Origin: SLNP01 sp964568875
GTDB lineage: Bacteria; Bacteroidota; Bacteroidia; Bacteroidales; VadinHA17
NCBI GenBank assembly: GCA_964568875.1
Contig: CAZMSH010000005.1
Coordinates: 62,001-126,000, forward strand
Length of the DNA stretch: 64,000 nucleotides
Reading direction: 5' to 3'
A program made the translations under genes and the position numbers. Below, piece after piece: positions 1 to 9,003 of the stretch; the stretch's first letter is position 1; every line of letters begins with the position of its first letter. Under the pieces are notes generated by a model. The model saw only the letters and a list, made by a program, of their open reading frames with translations. It made no database searches and had not been told where the DNA came from.

Positions 1-348
1 CAGTCTGCCTACACCTCCGTTGGTAATCTCTTTTTCAAAGCCTGCAGGAAAAGTGATTATGACATCACACCCATCACTGTGCATCACCTGCTCAGCCCGG
101 GCTGCAGATTCTGCATAACCCTCGATTATGAAAAATTCTGAACTGCCAAGCCTGTTAATAAGACCCCGGCTTGTCTGTGAAAGGTCATTATCTACCACTG
201 CTATTCTTACATTTTTTATCTCGAATGTAACTGCCGGCACGAGTATCAGCATCTGAAGCAAAGGGACAATAAACACAGCTCTTAAGATCAGGCTGTTGCG
301 ACCTATCTGGCTAAATTCCTTTCTTATGAGACAGAGTATGGTTCTCAT
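1..348 (-). CDS. ABC-2 type transporter permease, N-terminal part (runs off the window)
   Basis: The reading frame is open from an ATG at 348 to the window edge, 116 codons. It starts 12 nt after the stop of the preceding permease gene on the same strand. The N-terminus (MRTILCLIRKEFSQIGRN) is the cytoplasmic helix typical of ABC-2 permeases. A first membrane segment and an extracytoplasmic domain follow, containing VAVVDND-like and VIITFPAGFE stretches that parallel the neighbour. It should be the second membrane subunit of the efflux pump, like YbhR beside YbhS. The C-terminal membrane domain lies outside the window. The family call is fairly sure; the substrate is unknown. Confidence 0.8.
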   Translation of the reverse strand, partial: MRTILCLIRKEFSQIGRNSLILRAVFIVPLLQMLILVPAVTFEIKNVRIAVVDNDLSQTSRGLINRLGSSEFFIIEGYAESAARAEQVMHSDGCDVIITFPAGFEKEITNGGVGRL

Positions 349-360
349 ATCTTCATCTGT

Positions 361-1470
361 TTATTCAAGTCTCGATTTGAACTTTCTTAAGCTGATACCT
401 ATAAAAAGCATGGTAGCCCCTGCAAGGAAGAGCGTCTCGCGCCAGATATCACTCAGTCCGCTTCCCTTAATCATGATACTTTTAATAATAACAACAAACC
501 AGCGCGGTGGAAGTATAAAGCTTACATAGTCATAAATCACCGGCATATGCTCTATAGGATAGATGAATCCTGATAGCAGCAGAGACGGCAGCAACAATCC
601 CAGAAAAGAAATAAATATTGCCTGTTGCATTGTTGACGCCATAGTAGATATCATTATGCCAAGGGAGAGACCCATAAGAATGTAAAGCATGCACTCTGCA
701 AGAAGCAGTGCCAGGCTTCCTTTTACCGGCAAGCGGAATACAAACCATGACAGTAGCAGAATTACGATAACATTGATAAAGGAAAGCAGGAAATAGGGCG
801 CCACCTTACCAAGTATTATCTGCACCGGTTTCAGGGGTGATACCAGCAGTACCTCCATGGTTCCAATCTCTTTTTCCCGGGTTATTGTAACTGAAGTCAT
901 CAGTGCGCATACCAGAATAAGTATCAGTGTTATGACACCGGGGACGAACATATAGTGACTGCTCATTTCCTGGTTGTACATCATTCTGACTTCGGGTATT
1001 ACCGGAATGCGGAATATTACCTTTTCAGTTGCTATTTCCATTATGCAGTCGTTTATTATGGCAGAAGCATAACTGGTTACCAGGCTTGCCACATTGGGTT
1101 CAGATCCGTCTGCAATTATGGCAATGTCGGCTACTCCTTCAGAGGTCAGTCTTCTGCTGAAGTTATCGCCATAAGTAATCACCGCTTTTACATCGCCGGC
1201 CTTGAAAAGAGCATCAATCTCTGATTCTGACTGAAGTTCAGTCTCGAGGTGAAAAAAACCGGAGGCCATCAATTGTGCCGTTATGCTCCGGGTAATTTCA
1301 TCCTTTGAATTATCGAGTATCCCTATTCCTGCCTCTTTAAGGTCGTTTGTCACTACATAACCGAAAAGAATTATCTGCGTTGCGGGGATGCCAAATAGTA
1401 TTATCAGGGTTCTGTAATCCCGGAATATATGGAGGAACTCTTTTCTTACAAATCCCAGGAACCTTTTCAT
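361..1470 (-). CDS. ABC-2 type transporter permease (YbhS/YbhR-like)
   Basis: A 369-residue ABC-2 permease. It has one N-terminal membrane helix (about residues 20-42), an extracytoplasmic domain (about 45-175), and a C-terminal block of five hydrophobic segments. The TREKEIGTMEVLLVSPL stretch before the second of these is the typical coupling helix of the family. Its ATG overlaps the stop of the upstream ATPase gene by 4 nt, so translation is probably coupled. With the partial permease downstream it would form the membrane heterodimer of a drug or lipid efflux pump served by the HlyD and TolC-like proteins of the same operon. Substrate cannot be read from sequence. Confidence 0.88.
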   Translation of the reverse strand: MKRFLGFVRKEFLHIFRDYRTLIILFGIPATQIILFGYVVTNDLKEAGIGILDNSKDEITRSITAQLMASGFFHLETELQSESEIDALFKAGDVKAVITYGDNFSRRLTSEGVADIAIIADGSEPNVASLVTSYASAIINDCIMEIATEKVIFRIPVIPEVRMMYNQEMSSHYMFVPGVITLILILVCALMTSVTITREKEIGTMEVLLVSPLKPVQIILGKVAPYFLLSFINVIVILLLSWFVFRLPVKGSLALLLAECMLYILMGLSLGIMISTMASTMQQAIFISFLGLLLPSLLLSGFIYPIEHMPVIYDYVSFILPPRWFVVIIKSIMIKGSGLSDIWRETLFLAGATMLFIGISLRKFKSRLE

Positions 1471-2210
1471 ACTGCATCCGTTTTTGCCGGGCGGGCAATT
1501 TTCACGAAGACCTCATCAACTGATGAAGCATTCCATTTTTCTCTGAGAGCGGCAGGGGTATCAAGAGCTACAATTCTGCCGGCACTCATCACTGAAACCC
1601 TGTCACAGTACTCCGCCTCATCCATATAGTGAGTGGTAACAAAAACTGTTATTCCCGAAGCAGAGGCCTCGTAGATAAGTTCCCAGAAGTTGCGCCTCGT
1701 AACCGGGTCAACTCCGCCGGTTGGTTCATCAAGGAATACTATGGAGGGTTTATGAAATATGGCGGCTGAGAATGCAAGCTTTTGCTTGTACCCCGTAGGC
1801 AGCCTTCCGATTAATGTGTCACGAAACCTTATGAAATCAAGTTTCCGGAGCAGTTCTTCCGTCCGGTATCGTATATCGCCCCTGCTCATGCCATATATGC
1901 CACCATACAATAAGATGTTCTCTCTTACGGTGAGATCCTCATAAAGGGAGAATTTCTGGCTCATGTAGCCTATATTCCTCTTTATCTGTTCACTCTGCCT
2001 GTAGACATCAAAGCCTGCCACAAAAGCATCCCCGGAGGTAGGCCTCGATAGCCCGCATAGTATCCTGATAGCAGTTGTTTTCCCGGCTCCGTTAGCACCA
2101 AGGAATCCGAAAATTTCACCACGCTTCACATCAAAGGAAAGCCTGTCATTGGCAGTGAAGGAACCAAATCTTTTAACAAGGTCTCTGACAATTATGATGC
2201 TGTCATTCAT
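1467..2210 (-). CDS. ABC transporter ATP-binding protein (YbhF C-half-like)
   Basis: A 247-residue ABC ATPase. Walker A GANGAGKTT is at 38-46, Walker B ends in FLDEPTGGVD (about 159-168), and the H-switch His is in TTHYMDEAE (His194). The signature is degenerate, LPTGYKQ at 137-143 instead of LSGGQ. The second half of E. coli YbhF shows the same LPxGFKQ form, as far as I recall. The gene overlaps both neighbours (8 nt upstream, 4 nt downstream), so the operon is tightly coupled. It should pair with the other ATPase to drive the two ABC-2 permeases. Confidence 0.88.
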   Translation of the reverse strand: MNDSIIIVRDLVKRFGSFTANDRLSFDVKRGEIFGFLGANGAGKTTAIRILCGLSRPTSGDAFVAGFDVYRQSEQIKRNIGYMSQKFSLYEDLTVRENILLYGGIYGMSRGDIRYRTEELLRKLDFIRFRDTLIGRLPTGYKQKLAFSAAIFHKPSIVFLDEPTGGVDPVTRRNFWELIYEASASGITVFVTTHYMDEAEYCDRVSVMSAGRIVALDTPAALREKWNASSVDEVFVKIARPAKTDAV

Positions 2211-3126
2211 ATATCTTCCCCCCGCTCATTAGTTGCAGGAACCGGTCCTCTACAGTTGGTTCAGCAGGTTTTATTGAGAAGCCTTTAATGTTGAGAGCTG
2301 TCATATACCCTATTAGTCCAGCAGTCTCTCTCTCTTCACTGAATGTTACATGAGCTGAATCGCCGAAAGGATATGCCGTGAGTGTATACTTCCATTTGCG
2401 AAGGGCATTAAGCAGCAAATATGTGTCTTCTGCAGTAGCGTGCCATAAGGTTCCTTCAAATCTCTCCTTAATCGTACCGGGTTTACCGCTTTCAAGAATT
2501 CTGCCATCCTGCATCAGGACGATGGTGTCACATCGTGTAGCCTCGTCCATATAAGGTGTAGATACCATTACGGTTATTCCGTTCTCTTTGATTGAACCCA
2601 GCAACTCCCAGAACTCCCTGCGTGAAACAGCGTCTACGCCGGTTGTGGGTTCGTCGAGAATTATCAGTGATGGCCTGTGTATCAGGGCACATGACAATGC
2701 CAGCTTCTGTTTCATTCCCCCTGAAAGCTTACCCGCAGGCCTGTCTCTGAAAGGTTCAATGTGTTCGTAGATATCTTTTATCAGGTCGTAATTCTTTAAT
2801 ACAGTCGTTCCGAATACTGTTGCATAAAACTCAAGATTCTCCCGGACGGTCAGATCCTGGTAGAGACTAAACCTGCCAGGCATGTAGCCTGTTACTTTTC
2901 TTAAATTCCGGAAGTCTTTGACACTATCGTAACCGAACAGAGTCATGTTTCCTTCATCAGGTATAAGAAGGGTTGCTGCAATTCTGAACAGTGTGGTCTT
3001 GCCGGTACCGTCAGGCCCTATGAAGCCTGCTACCGCAGCTTCAGGAATTTCAAACGAAATCTCTTTCAGCGCTCTTAAAGGTCCGAATGATTTACTGATT
3101 CCACAGGCAGAGACCGCGATACACAT
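2203..3126 (-). CDS. ABC transporter ATP-binding protein (YbhF N-half-like)
   Basis: A 307-residue ABC ATPase. Walker A is GPDGTGKTT (37-45), the signature LSGGMKQ is canonical (134-140), and Walker B ends in ILDEPTTGVD. The residue expected to be the H-switch His is Pro191 (VSTPYMDEA). The Asp in GPDG and the LSGGMKQ form match the first half of YbhF. About 90 residues follow the ATPase core, as in the YbhF linker region. Together with the next gene it gives one asymmetric ATPase pair encoded by two genes. The ATG at 3126 is 28 nt after the adaptor gene. Confidence 0.88.
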   Translation of the reverse strand: MCIAVSACGISKSFGPLRALKEISFEIPEAAVAGFIGPDGTGKTTLFRIAATLLIPDEGNMTLFGYDSVKDFRNLRKVTGYMPGRFSLYQDLTVRENLEFYATVFGTTVLKNYDLIKDIYEHIEPFRDRPAGKLSGGMKQKLALSCALIHRPSLIILDEPTTGVDAVSRREFWELLGSIKENGITVMVSTPYMDEATRCDTIVLMQDGRILESGKPGTIKERFEGTLWHATAEDTYLLLNALRKWKYTLTAYPFGDSAHVTFSEERETAGLIGYMTALNIKGFSIKPAEPTVEDRFLQLMSGGKIYE

Positions 3127-3154
3127 TTCTTTAACAGAGTTTTTGTTAATTGCC

Positions 3155-4045
3155 TTATTTGATGAATATGACTTCCCCTGGCATTCCCGTTCGTATGAAA
3201 CCGTCGTTTTTTACCTCTATGGTGACACCATATACCAGGTTTACCCTTTCATCTTTTGTCTGAATGATCTTAGGTGTGAATTCTGCCTTTGGTGAGATTG
3301 TTGCTATCAGTCCTTCGTAATATCTGTAACCTTTTTCTCCTTCATCAACACGTACGCTGCATATAGCTCCCGGTTGTGCCAGCCCAAGCTGTGCACCACT
3401 TACCCAGGCTTTAAGCTTCATGGTATTCAGATCAGCAATTTTCACCAGCGGTTTACCCTGGGCAGTTATCTCGCCCTCTTCAGTATACCTGGTGAGTATT
3501 GTTCCCGATGCAGGTGATTTAACATAGCATCGTGATATTTGTTCTTCAATCTGCAGCAACCTTGCTTTCATCACACTTATTTCAGTTTCCGTAGCAGCAG
3601 CCTGCGAATTGTTGGCTTCTGCCTGACGAAGCAGTACCGATTTTTGTCCTGTCAGATCATCAAGCTGCTTCTGTGTAGCTGCCTGATCACTGAGCATCTT
3701 TTCGGTTCTTTCAATGTTGACATCCAGGTTGGTAACCTGCTGACTTATAACATTGTTTTGTGATCTAAGTGCCTTTGCCTTTGCGGAAATGGCAGAAATG
3801 CCTGCCTCAATCTCTATCCTCTGAAGATGAGGCATTATGGTATCAATTACAGCCACAATATCTCCCTTCTCAATTATTGATCCCTCCCGAGCATTAATGT
3901 ATATTACCTTTCCTCCCGATTCGGAAGAAATCATTGTCTCGGTTGCCTCAAAATTGCCCCATGCGTCTGCACCGGTATCCTTTTCCCTGCAGGATATGGG
4001 TATTATACTAAGAAGCAGTAGCAGAATGATAGTCGTGTTTTTCAT
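3155..4045 (-). CDS. HlyD/MFP-family periplasmic adaptor lipoprotein
   Basis: A membrane fusion protein of about 296 residues. The ATG at 4045 gives a clean lipoprotein signal (hydrophobic run, then SIIPISC as lipobox). An ATG at 4066 would add seven residues and overlap the upstream gene. The order is lipoyl-like beta strands, a coiled-coil hairpin rich in Gln, Ala and Glu (about 60-160), the second lipoyl half around YVKSPASGTIL, then a beta-barrel domain. It should bridge the inner-membrane ABC pump and the TolC-like protein encoded just upstream. Similar to YbhG/EmrA adaptors; substrate unknown. Confidence 0.87.
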   Translation of the reverse strand: MKNTTIILLLLLSIIPISCREKDTGADAWGNFEATETMISSESGGKVIYINAREGSIIEKGDIVAVIDTIMPHLQRIEIEAGISAISAKAKALRSQNNVISQQVTNLDVNIERTEKMLSDQAATQKQLDDLTGQKSVLLRQAEANNSQAAATETEISVMKARLLQIEEQISRCYVKSPASGTILTRYTEEGEITAQGKPLVKIADLNTMKLKAWVSGAQLGLAQPGAICSVRVDEGEKGYRYYEGLIATISPKAEFTPKIIQTKDERVNLVYGVTIEVKNDGFIRTGMPGEVIFIK

Positions 4046-4052
4046 AACGGTG

Positions 4053-5375
4053 CTATTTGAGTTCATTTCCGGTCAGAAACAGAAATTCATAATTGGCCTT
4101 TACAAGGTTTATCTTCTTTATTTCAAGGTTGATAAGTGCTTCCCTTTCCTGATTTGCAGCTATCAGATATTCTGATGAGGTAAGTGTCCCGTTGCTTAAC
4201 CTCGAGGACATGACAGCAGTAATGCTGCTCCTTAGTTCTGCTATTTCCTTTAACCTGACTATCGATTCCTGAAGGGTTTCTATCTCAGCCCTCTTGCCCT
4301 CAATTATCAGAATCAGCTTCAATTCTGCATCATTTTTTCTTGCAGTGGTTATATCCCTTCTTATATTCAGTATTTCTCTTTCATTTCGAGTTTTGTCCCA
4401 GTCGTAAATATTCCAGCGCAGTGTTGCACCCGCGATGAAAAAAGGTTCTGCTGTGTCGCTGAAGAAATTGTTTCCAGGGGGTTTCCCGTAACCGAAAGTG
4501 GCGAAACCGTATGCCTTCGGTCTTCTGCCCGCCGCCAAAAGCTTCTCTCCGGCATCCAGCTTGCTGACTGTGAGGTCAAAAAGTTCTAATTCCGGCCTTT
4601 TAATATCTGATGTTTCATTAAAAAATATGTCACCCTGACCGTTGCCGTAGAGAAGCCGGGTTGTTTCTGTGATCGTTGTTCCGGTAATTTCACCAAGAAT
4701 ATTCCTCAGTGCCTTCTGCATATTGCGGTTTTCAGCTGCCTGCTGTTGAAGCTTCAGCTTTTCTGCTATCAGTATGTCATTATCGGCTTGTGTCAGTACT
4801 CCTGATCCTGTTGCCGAAGCAACAGCCTTTGCCTGTGAATCAATTGTCTCAATAAATGTATTGATCAGCCTGTATTGCTGATCGAGCAGGACGATACCGA
4901 AATAGTTAGCCAGCACCTGCTCTTTAATGGAATAGATTTCTATTTTAGAAAGTTGCTGGCTGATCTTCAGAGCCACCTCTTCATTGCGAACAAGCTCGCG
5001 TGTCATACCCCCGTCGTATAGCAACTGGCTTACATCGAGTGTAAACCGGTATTGAGCATTAGGTACAGGAGCAATGGCATCAGCAAGACCCGGCACTGGT
5101 ATACCTGAAAGTGTACTGCCAAGGTCAGCCACATCGGAATTATACAACACCGAGGCACCTGCATCAGCAACAGGCATCCAGGCTCTCCTGAGTATCTGTG
5201 ATGAGAGGTCGCTTATGGCCGCATATCTCTCTTTTTCCCCCGCAAGCTTATGGTTGGTGGTTGCCTTCTCAAGGCATTCTGACAATGTAAGCGATTCCTG
5301 GGAGAACAACCCTGAAGCCGTTGAAAGCAGAAGCAGGAAAAGTGTTATATGTCTGATACTATTCATTCTGGTCAT
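4053..5375 (-). CDS. TolC-family outer membrane efflux protein
   Basis: 440 residues with a signal peptide (about 1-25, ending near GLFSQ). It has the two repeated long-helix regions of outer membrane efflux proteins, ending in ALINLEIKKINLVKANYEFL, a typical last helix. It forms the outer-membrane channel of the operon's pump. The ORF overlaps the TetR gene by 17 nt; the ATG at 5366 is an equally good start. Its 3' end lies against the adaptor gene. The family is clear although members are divergent in sequence. Confidence 0.87.
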   Translation of the reverse strand: MTRMNSIRHITLFLLLLSTASGLFSQESLTLSECLEKATTNHKLAGEKERYAAISDLSSQILRRAWMPVADAGASVLYNSDVADLGSTLSGIPVPGLADAIAPVPNAQYRFTLDVSQLLYDGGMTRELVRNEEVALKISQQLSKIEIYSIKEQVLANYFGIVLLDQQYRLINTFIETIDSQAKAVASATGSGVLTQADNDILIAEKLKLQQQAAENRNMQKALRNILGEITGTTITETTRLLYGNGQGDIFFNETSDIKRPELELFDLTVSKLDAGEKLLAAGRRPKAYGFATFGYGKPPGNNFFSDTAEPFFIAGATLRWNIYDWDKTRNEREILNIRRDITTARKNDAELKLILIIEGKRAEIETLQESIVRLKEIAELRSSITAVMSSRLSNGTLTSSEYLIAANQEREALINLEIKKINLVKANYEFLFLTGNELK

Positions 5376-6003
5376 GATTTTGAGATGTAAGAAAACCTAT
5401 TACAAATCTTGAGGCAAACTCTTTTCGCTCTTCCAGATAAGTCTCAAATGAGATCCCATTCTTCTCCAAAATAGGAGAGAGTAGATTTCTGGCTGCAAAC
5501 GGAAATACTGTTATTGCAATTGCCGTTGTTACAAGTTGTGGGACATCAGCAGGATTTATGTGCATCTTTCTGTTGTTGTATATGATTGAGCCTGTGGAAA
5601 TATCTTTCCAGACAGTATTCCAAAGTGCATGGTAATTGATCCTCTCAATCAGTTTTTTCATTCTGTCAGGACTCCGGTTTATTTCGGAAAGTATAAAGAG
5701 CGGAAGTCCGGGATTTGCCCTCAGAAAGTCAATATGTTCTGAGAAAAAATGCCTTATCTTCTCTTCGAAGGGCAGATCACGGGAAAAAATCTGTGCAAAT
5801 TTCATAAATATCAATTCGGCCAGATCATCAAAAACAGCACTGAACAGCTTCTCTTTAGTGCGGAAATAGTAATGCAGCAGAGATTTGTTTATACCTGCCA
5901 TGTCGGCTATCTCCTGCATCCTTGCCCCTTCCATTCCCCTCTCTGCAAACACTGCTTTGGCAGCTTCAAATATCTTCTCCTCAGTTTGCTTGTCTTTTTT
6001 CAT
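5359..6003 (-). CDS. TetR/AcrR-family transcriptional regulator
   Basis: A 214-residue TetR regulator. The helix-turn-helix lies at about residues 25-50 (INKSLLHYYFRTKEKLF), followed by a helical ligand-binding domain. I choose the ATG at 6003. The longer ORF (start 6048) would begin inside the -7 box and the inverted repeat that probably form this operon's promoter and operator. It is the first gene of the efflux operon and most likely represses it together with itself. The inducer is not known. Confidence 0.87.
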   Translation of the reverse strand: MKKDKQTEEKIFEAAKAVFAERGMEGARMQEIADMAGINKSLLHYYFRTKEKLFSAVFDDLAELIFMKFAQIFSRDLPFEEKIRHFFSEHIDFLRANPGLPLFILSEINRSPDRMKKLIERINYHALWNTVWKDISTGSIIYNNRKMHINPADVPQLVTTAIAITVFPFAARNLLSPILEKNGISFETYLEERKEFASRFVIGFLTSQNHDQNE

Positions 6004-6031
6004 GTGTTGATCACGTGGTTTAATCAATAAG

Positions 6032-6053
6032 TTTAACCAAATGGTCAAATTTA
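6032..6053 (-). promoter_or_regulatory. Probable TetR operator over the -7 box of the efflux operon
   Basis: An inverted repeat with 8-nt arms, TTTAACCA-AA-TGGTCAAA at 6032-6049 (one mismatch), lies just upstream of the TetR start. It overlaps a TAAATTTG box (6046-6053 read on the minus strand) that matches the Bacteroidota -7 consensus TAnnTTTG. No good -33 TTG is visible. Position and symmetry fit autoregulation by the TetR protein. Confidence 0.5.
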
Positions 6054-6102
6054 TAAACTATTTTTTTATCTGAAAAATTTCCGATGTAATATTTTTATTA
6101 AT

Positions 6103-6142
6103 AAAAAAACCTGCACCGGCAGTTTAGCTGGCCGATGCAGGT
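6103..6142 (-). terminator. Rho-independent terminator of the CocE-like gene
   Basis: The arms at 6109-6120 and 6131-6142 form a 12-bp GC-rich stem with one mismatch. On the minus strand it is followed at once by eight T. It lies 28 nt after the stop of the hydrolase gene. Confidence 0.85.
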
Positions 6143-6169
6143 TCAATATCAAGTCCGGCAGGTTTTCTG

Positions 6170-8353
6170 TTATCTCAGGACCTTTACTTTGACATGAGAG
6201 GGGTATTGGTTATTGTAATAGATTCTGTGGGTTGCCTTTTGGAAATCCTCTTCCGTGCACTCATATATGTTGACAAATTTCTGAGGGTTTCTGTCAACCA
6301 GGGGGAACCACGAATTCTGCACCTGGATCATAATACGGTGTCCTTTTTTGAATGTATGGGCTACATCCGGGATTTCGTATGTTACCTCCGTTATTGTATT
6401 TGGTTTGAAGGGTTCGGGTTTTTCAAAGCTGTTTCTATATCTTCCCCTGAGCACTTCTCCTCTTACGAGCATCTGATATCCTCCAAGGGGTACTTTTACT
6501 TCTTCTCCTTCACCGGCAGTCTTGTCAGGCGGGAAAACATCAATAAGTTTGACCACATAGTCGGCGTCGGTACCGGTAGTTGACACGAACAGGTTGGCTG
6601 TCAGGGGGCCGGTAATGGTGACATCTTCAGTAAGTACATCTGTCTGGTATACCATTACATCGGGTCGTCTTGAGGCGAATCTCTGGTCGTCTGTCATATA
6701 TTCTGCCGTTCTGCGTGTATGAACAGCCTGTGTATATGGGACGGGTTTCATAGGATCGGAGACATATTCATCGTAGCCGGTTTTCCCCGGCCATGGCTCG
6801 AAACCGAGTTTTCCCGATGGGTAAAAATAGAGGTTTTTTTCGACAGCATCTTCAGGCGGCCAGGAATCAAATTCATTCCATTCGTTTGATCCGGTAATAA
6901 AAATAGCAGCTTCCGGGAATTCAGGATTACCTTTTCCCTTCAGGTAATAGTTGAAAAACTGCTGTTCGAGCCTGATAAACTTTTCATTGGCATCTACTCC
7001 CCAATAGATGTTGCCGACGTTGGTTCCCTCACCAAAGGCCCAATGGCCGTGAGACCACGGACCCATTACAAGGAAATTCCGCAACGACGGCGGATTTTGA
7101 TTTTCAATGGCCTTGTATGTATGAAGTGCACCGTAAAGGTCTTCGGCATCGAACCAGCCTCCTACCGTCATTACTGCCGGGGTGACGTTCTTCAGGTGAG
7201 GCCTGGGGTCTCTTGATTTCCAGAAGTAGTTATAGTCAGGATTGGCAAATGCATCATTCCAGAATTTTATACTGTCTCCGAAGAATTTGGGTGAAATGTT
7301 CCTGATAGCACCCAGTGAAAGAAAAAATTCATAGTTGTCAGGCACCGGCCATTTGAAACCGGGGAAGCCCTGTCTGGTCGGGCTTCTGAACTGATGTCCC
7401 GTACTGTAGAAGAAGCTAAAGCAATCGAGCAGGAAGAAAGCACCGTTGTGGTGAAAGTCGTCCCCGATAAACCAGTCTGTGACAGGAGCCTGGGGCGAAA
7501 CAGCCTTTACCGCAGGGTGAGCGTTTATCAGTCCCATCGTGGAATAGAAACCAGGGTATGAGATGCCGAAGATGCCTACATTGCCATTGTTATTGGCTAC
7601 ATTCTTAACGAGCCATTCGACGGTGTCCCAGGTGTCAGTGGTCTCATCGATGTCGTTAACATCTGTCTTGTTGGGAATAACTGGTCGAATATCCTCATAT
7701 ACTCCCTCACTCATATATCTGCCCCTGACATCCTGAAAAACCATAATATATTCATCATCAGTATACCGGCCATAAACCTGCATGAAGAAATTAAAATTGC
7801 CGGGTCCGGCCGGTTCAATATTATAAGGGGTGCGGTTAAGGAGTATCGGAGAGGGGCCTGACGGGTTCAGGGGAGTATATATTGAGGTGAACAATCTTAC
7901 TCCATCTCTCATGGTGATGTACACCTCTTCCTTTTTGTACTTCTTCATCAGCGATCCTAGACTGTGTGGGTCTGGCTCGACAGGTTCCCTCGTAAAATTG
8001 AGCGTCAGCTTTTGTCCTCCCTGTTCAAATGATCCTTTAATTATGGTATAAGAACTGTTTACCTCTCCCTTGTAGGTAAAGCCGGCTCCTGCATGTGTGA
8101 AACTAAAGGCGGGGAACTCAAAGGTGGTTGTGGTGGAGGGAATGCCAAACACATTTTGGTCTGGACTGTCCCATGTTGATGTATAACCATCTTCAGCTGA
8201 TGCCACATGGAGTGTCAGTCTGAGTTGGATACCCTGTACGTCAACGACTCCGTACCAGTCACCTGTTATTGTCTGTGCTTTGATGCCCGATAAGCAGACT
8301 ATCAGCATCATGGCAGTGAGTACTGCTTTCTTAATTGAAATAATTTGTTTCAT
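6170..8353 (-). CDS. CocE/NonD-family (peptidase S15-like) secreted hydrolase
   Basis: 727 residues with a Sec signal peptide (about 1-26, ending IKAQ). Residues about 28-125 form an extra beta-rich domain of lipocalin type often seen before Bacteroidota hydrolases. The S15 alpha/beta-hydrolase domain starts near residue 140. The nucleophile is Ser at about 265 in GISYPGF. The Asp is probably in GGWFDAEDLYG and the His in GPWSHGHW. A C-terminal jelly-roll domain (X-Pro dipeptidyl-peptidase type) follows from about residue 500. Such enzymes cleave acyl-dipeptides, esters or beta-lactam side chains; specificity cannot be read here. It is a single-gene unit with its own terminator. Confidence 0.88.
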   Translation of the reverse strand: MKQIISIKKAVLTAMMLIVCLSGIKAQTITGDWYGVVDVQGIQLRLTLHVASAEDGYTSTWDSPDQNVFGIPSTTTTFEFPAFSFTHAGAGFTYKGEVNSSYTIIKGSFEQGGQKLTLNFTREPVEPDPHSLGSLMKKYKKEEVYITMRDGVRLFTSIYTPLNPSGPSPILLNRTPYNIEPAGPGNFNFFMQVYGRYTDDEYIMVFQDVRGRYMSEGVYEDIRPVIPNKTDVNDIDETTDTWDTVEWLVKNVANNNGNVGIFGISYPGFYSTMGLINAHPAVKAVSPQAPVTDWFIGDDFHHNGAFFLLDCFSFFYSTGHQFRSPTRQGFPGFKWPVPDNYEFFLSLGAIRNISPKFFGDSIKFWNDAFANPDYNYFWKSRDPRPHLKNVTPAVMTVGGWFDAEDLYGALHTYKAIENQNPPSLRNFLVMGPWSHGHWAFGEGTNVGNIYWGVDANEKFIRLEQQFFNYYLKGKGNPEFPEAAIFITGSNEWNEFDSWPPEDAVEKNLYFYPSGKLGFEPWPGKTGYDEYVSDPMKPVPYTQAVHTRRTAEYMTDDQRFASRRPDVMVYQTDVLTEDVTITGPLTANLFVSTTGTDADYVVKLIDVFPPDKTAGEGEEVKVPLGGYQMLVRGEVLRGRYRNSFEKPEPFKPNTITEVTYEIPDVAHTFKKGHRIMIQVQNSWFPLVDRNPQKFVNIYECTEEDFQKATHRIYYNNQYPSHVKVKVLR

Positions 8354-8541
8354 GAATTCTTTGGTTTTAATGTTCAGAAGTTTCTCTAGCGCACTGCATA
8401 ACCAACGAAGATGGTAAATACTGCATCGCTCTGATTTGACGTTCTGTTTCGATAAAAGTTACAGCCTGAAACCAATAATCAAAACTAATCATTTAATTAT
8501 CGATTGTCAAGCCGTCATGGCAGGGTTTGCGCAGCCTCCAT

Positions 8542-8573
8542 TTTGTTTCACCCCCGACAATTTCCTATATTTG
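8542..8573 (+). promoter_or_regulatory. Bacteroidota-type promoter of the LapA-domain gene
   Basis: TTTG at 8542-8545 and TATATTTG at 8566-8573 are separated by 20 nt, a full match to the -33/-7 consensus. The gene starts 38 nt further on. Confidence 0.7.
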
Positions 8574-8611
8574 TTATGGCCAGGGCCGGTATAAACTGAA
8601 ATATTGAGCTT

Positions 8612-8851
8612 ATGAGACAGATAAAGATATTCCTAAGTGTAATTTTACTGATCCTGATTCTGATATTTAGTTTTCAGAATCTGGGGATCATGACTGTTAA
8701 GTTGTTTAACTGGAGCCTTTCACTTCCCAAAGCACTGGTCATTATCCTTGCATACATTCTGGGTATGATGACAGGGGGAATGCTGGTATCACTGTTTCGT
8801 GCACTCTTATCATCAACAGTTGCAAGAGAAGAGGAACCCCATTTGTCATGA
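8612..8851 (+). CDS. LapA-domain (DUF1049) small inner-membrane protein
   Basis: 79 residues with two hydrophobic helices (about 7-25 and 40-62), a QNLGIMTVKLFNW segment between them and a short charged tail. This layout is typical of the LapA/YciS family (DUF1049), which acts at the inner membrane, in E. coli in control of LPS assembly. It stands alone behind a clear promoter. The family call rests on layout and is not certain. Confidence 0.72.
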   Translation: MRQIKIFLSVILLILILIFSFQNLGIMTVKLFNWSLSLPKALVIILAYILGMMTGGMLVSLFRALLSSTVAREEEPHLS

Positions 8852-8900
8852 TACCAGTAATTCGGGATACCAGCGGGTGGCAGAATATCTGGAAACCAAA

Positions 8901-8921
8901 TAAGTGTTAAAACAACACTTA
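8901..8921. repeat. Perfect inverted repeat after the LapA-domain gene
   Basis: TAAGTGTT and AACACTTA flank a 5-nt loop. The stem is AT-rich and a T-rich stretch begins about 8 nt later, so this could be a weak terminator of the gene before or an operator of the protease gene after. No clear promoter for the protease gene was found in this 152-nt interval. Confidence 0.4.
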
Positions 8922-9003
8922 CGTAATATTTTTTATGTAACTTGCAGTATGTATTAAAGAATAGGCGGCATAGTATCGGCTTTAATTATTAAATATCAAT
9001 ATT

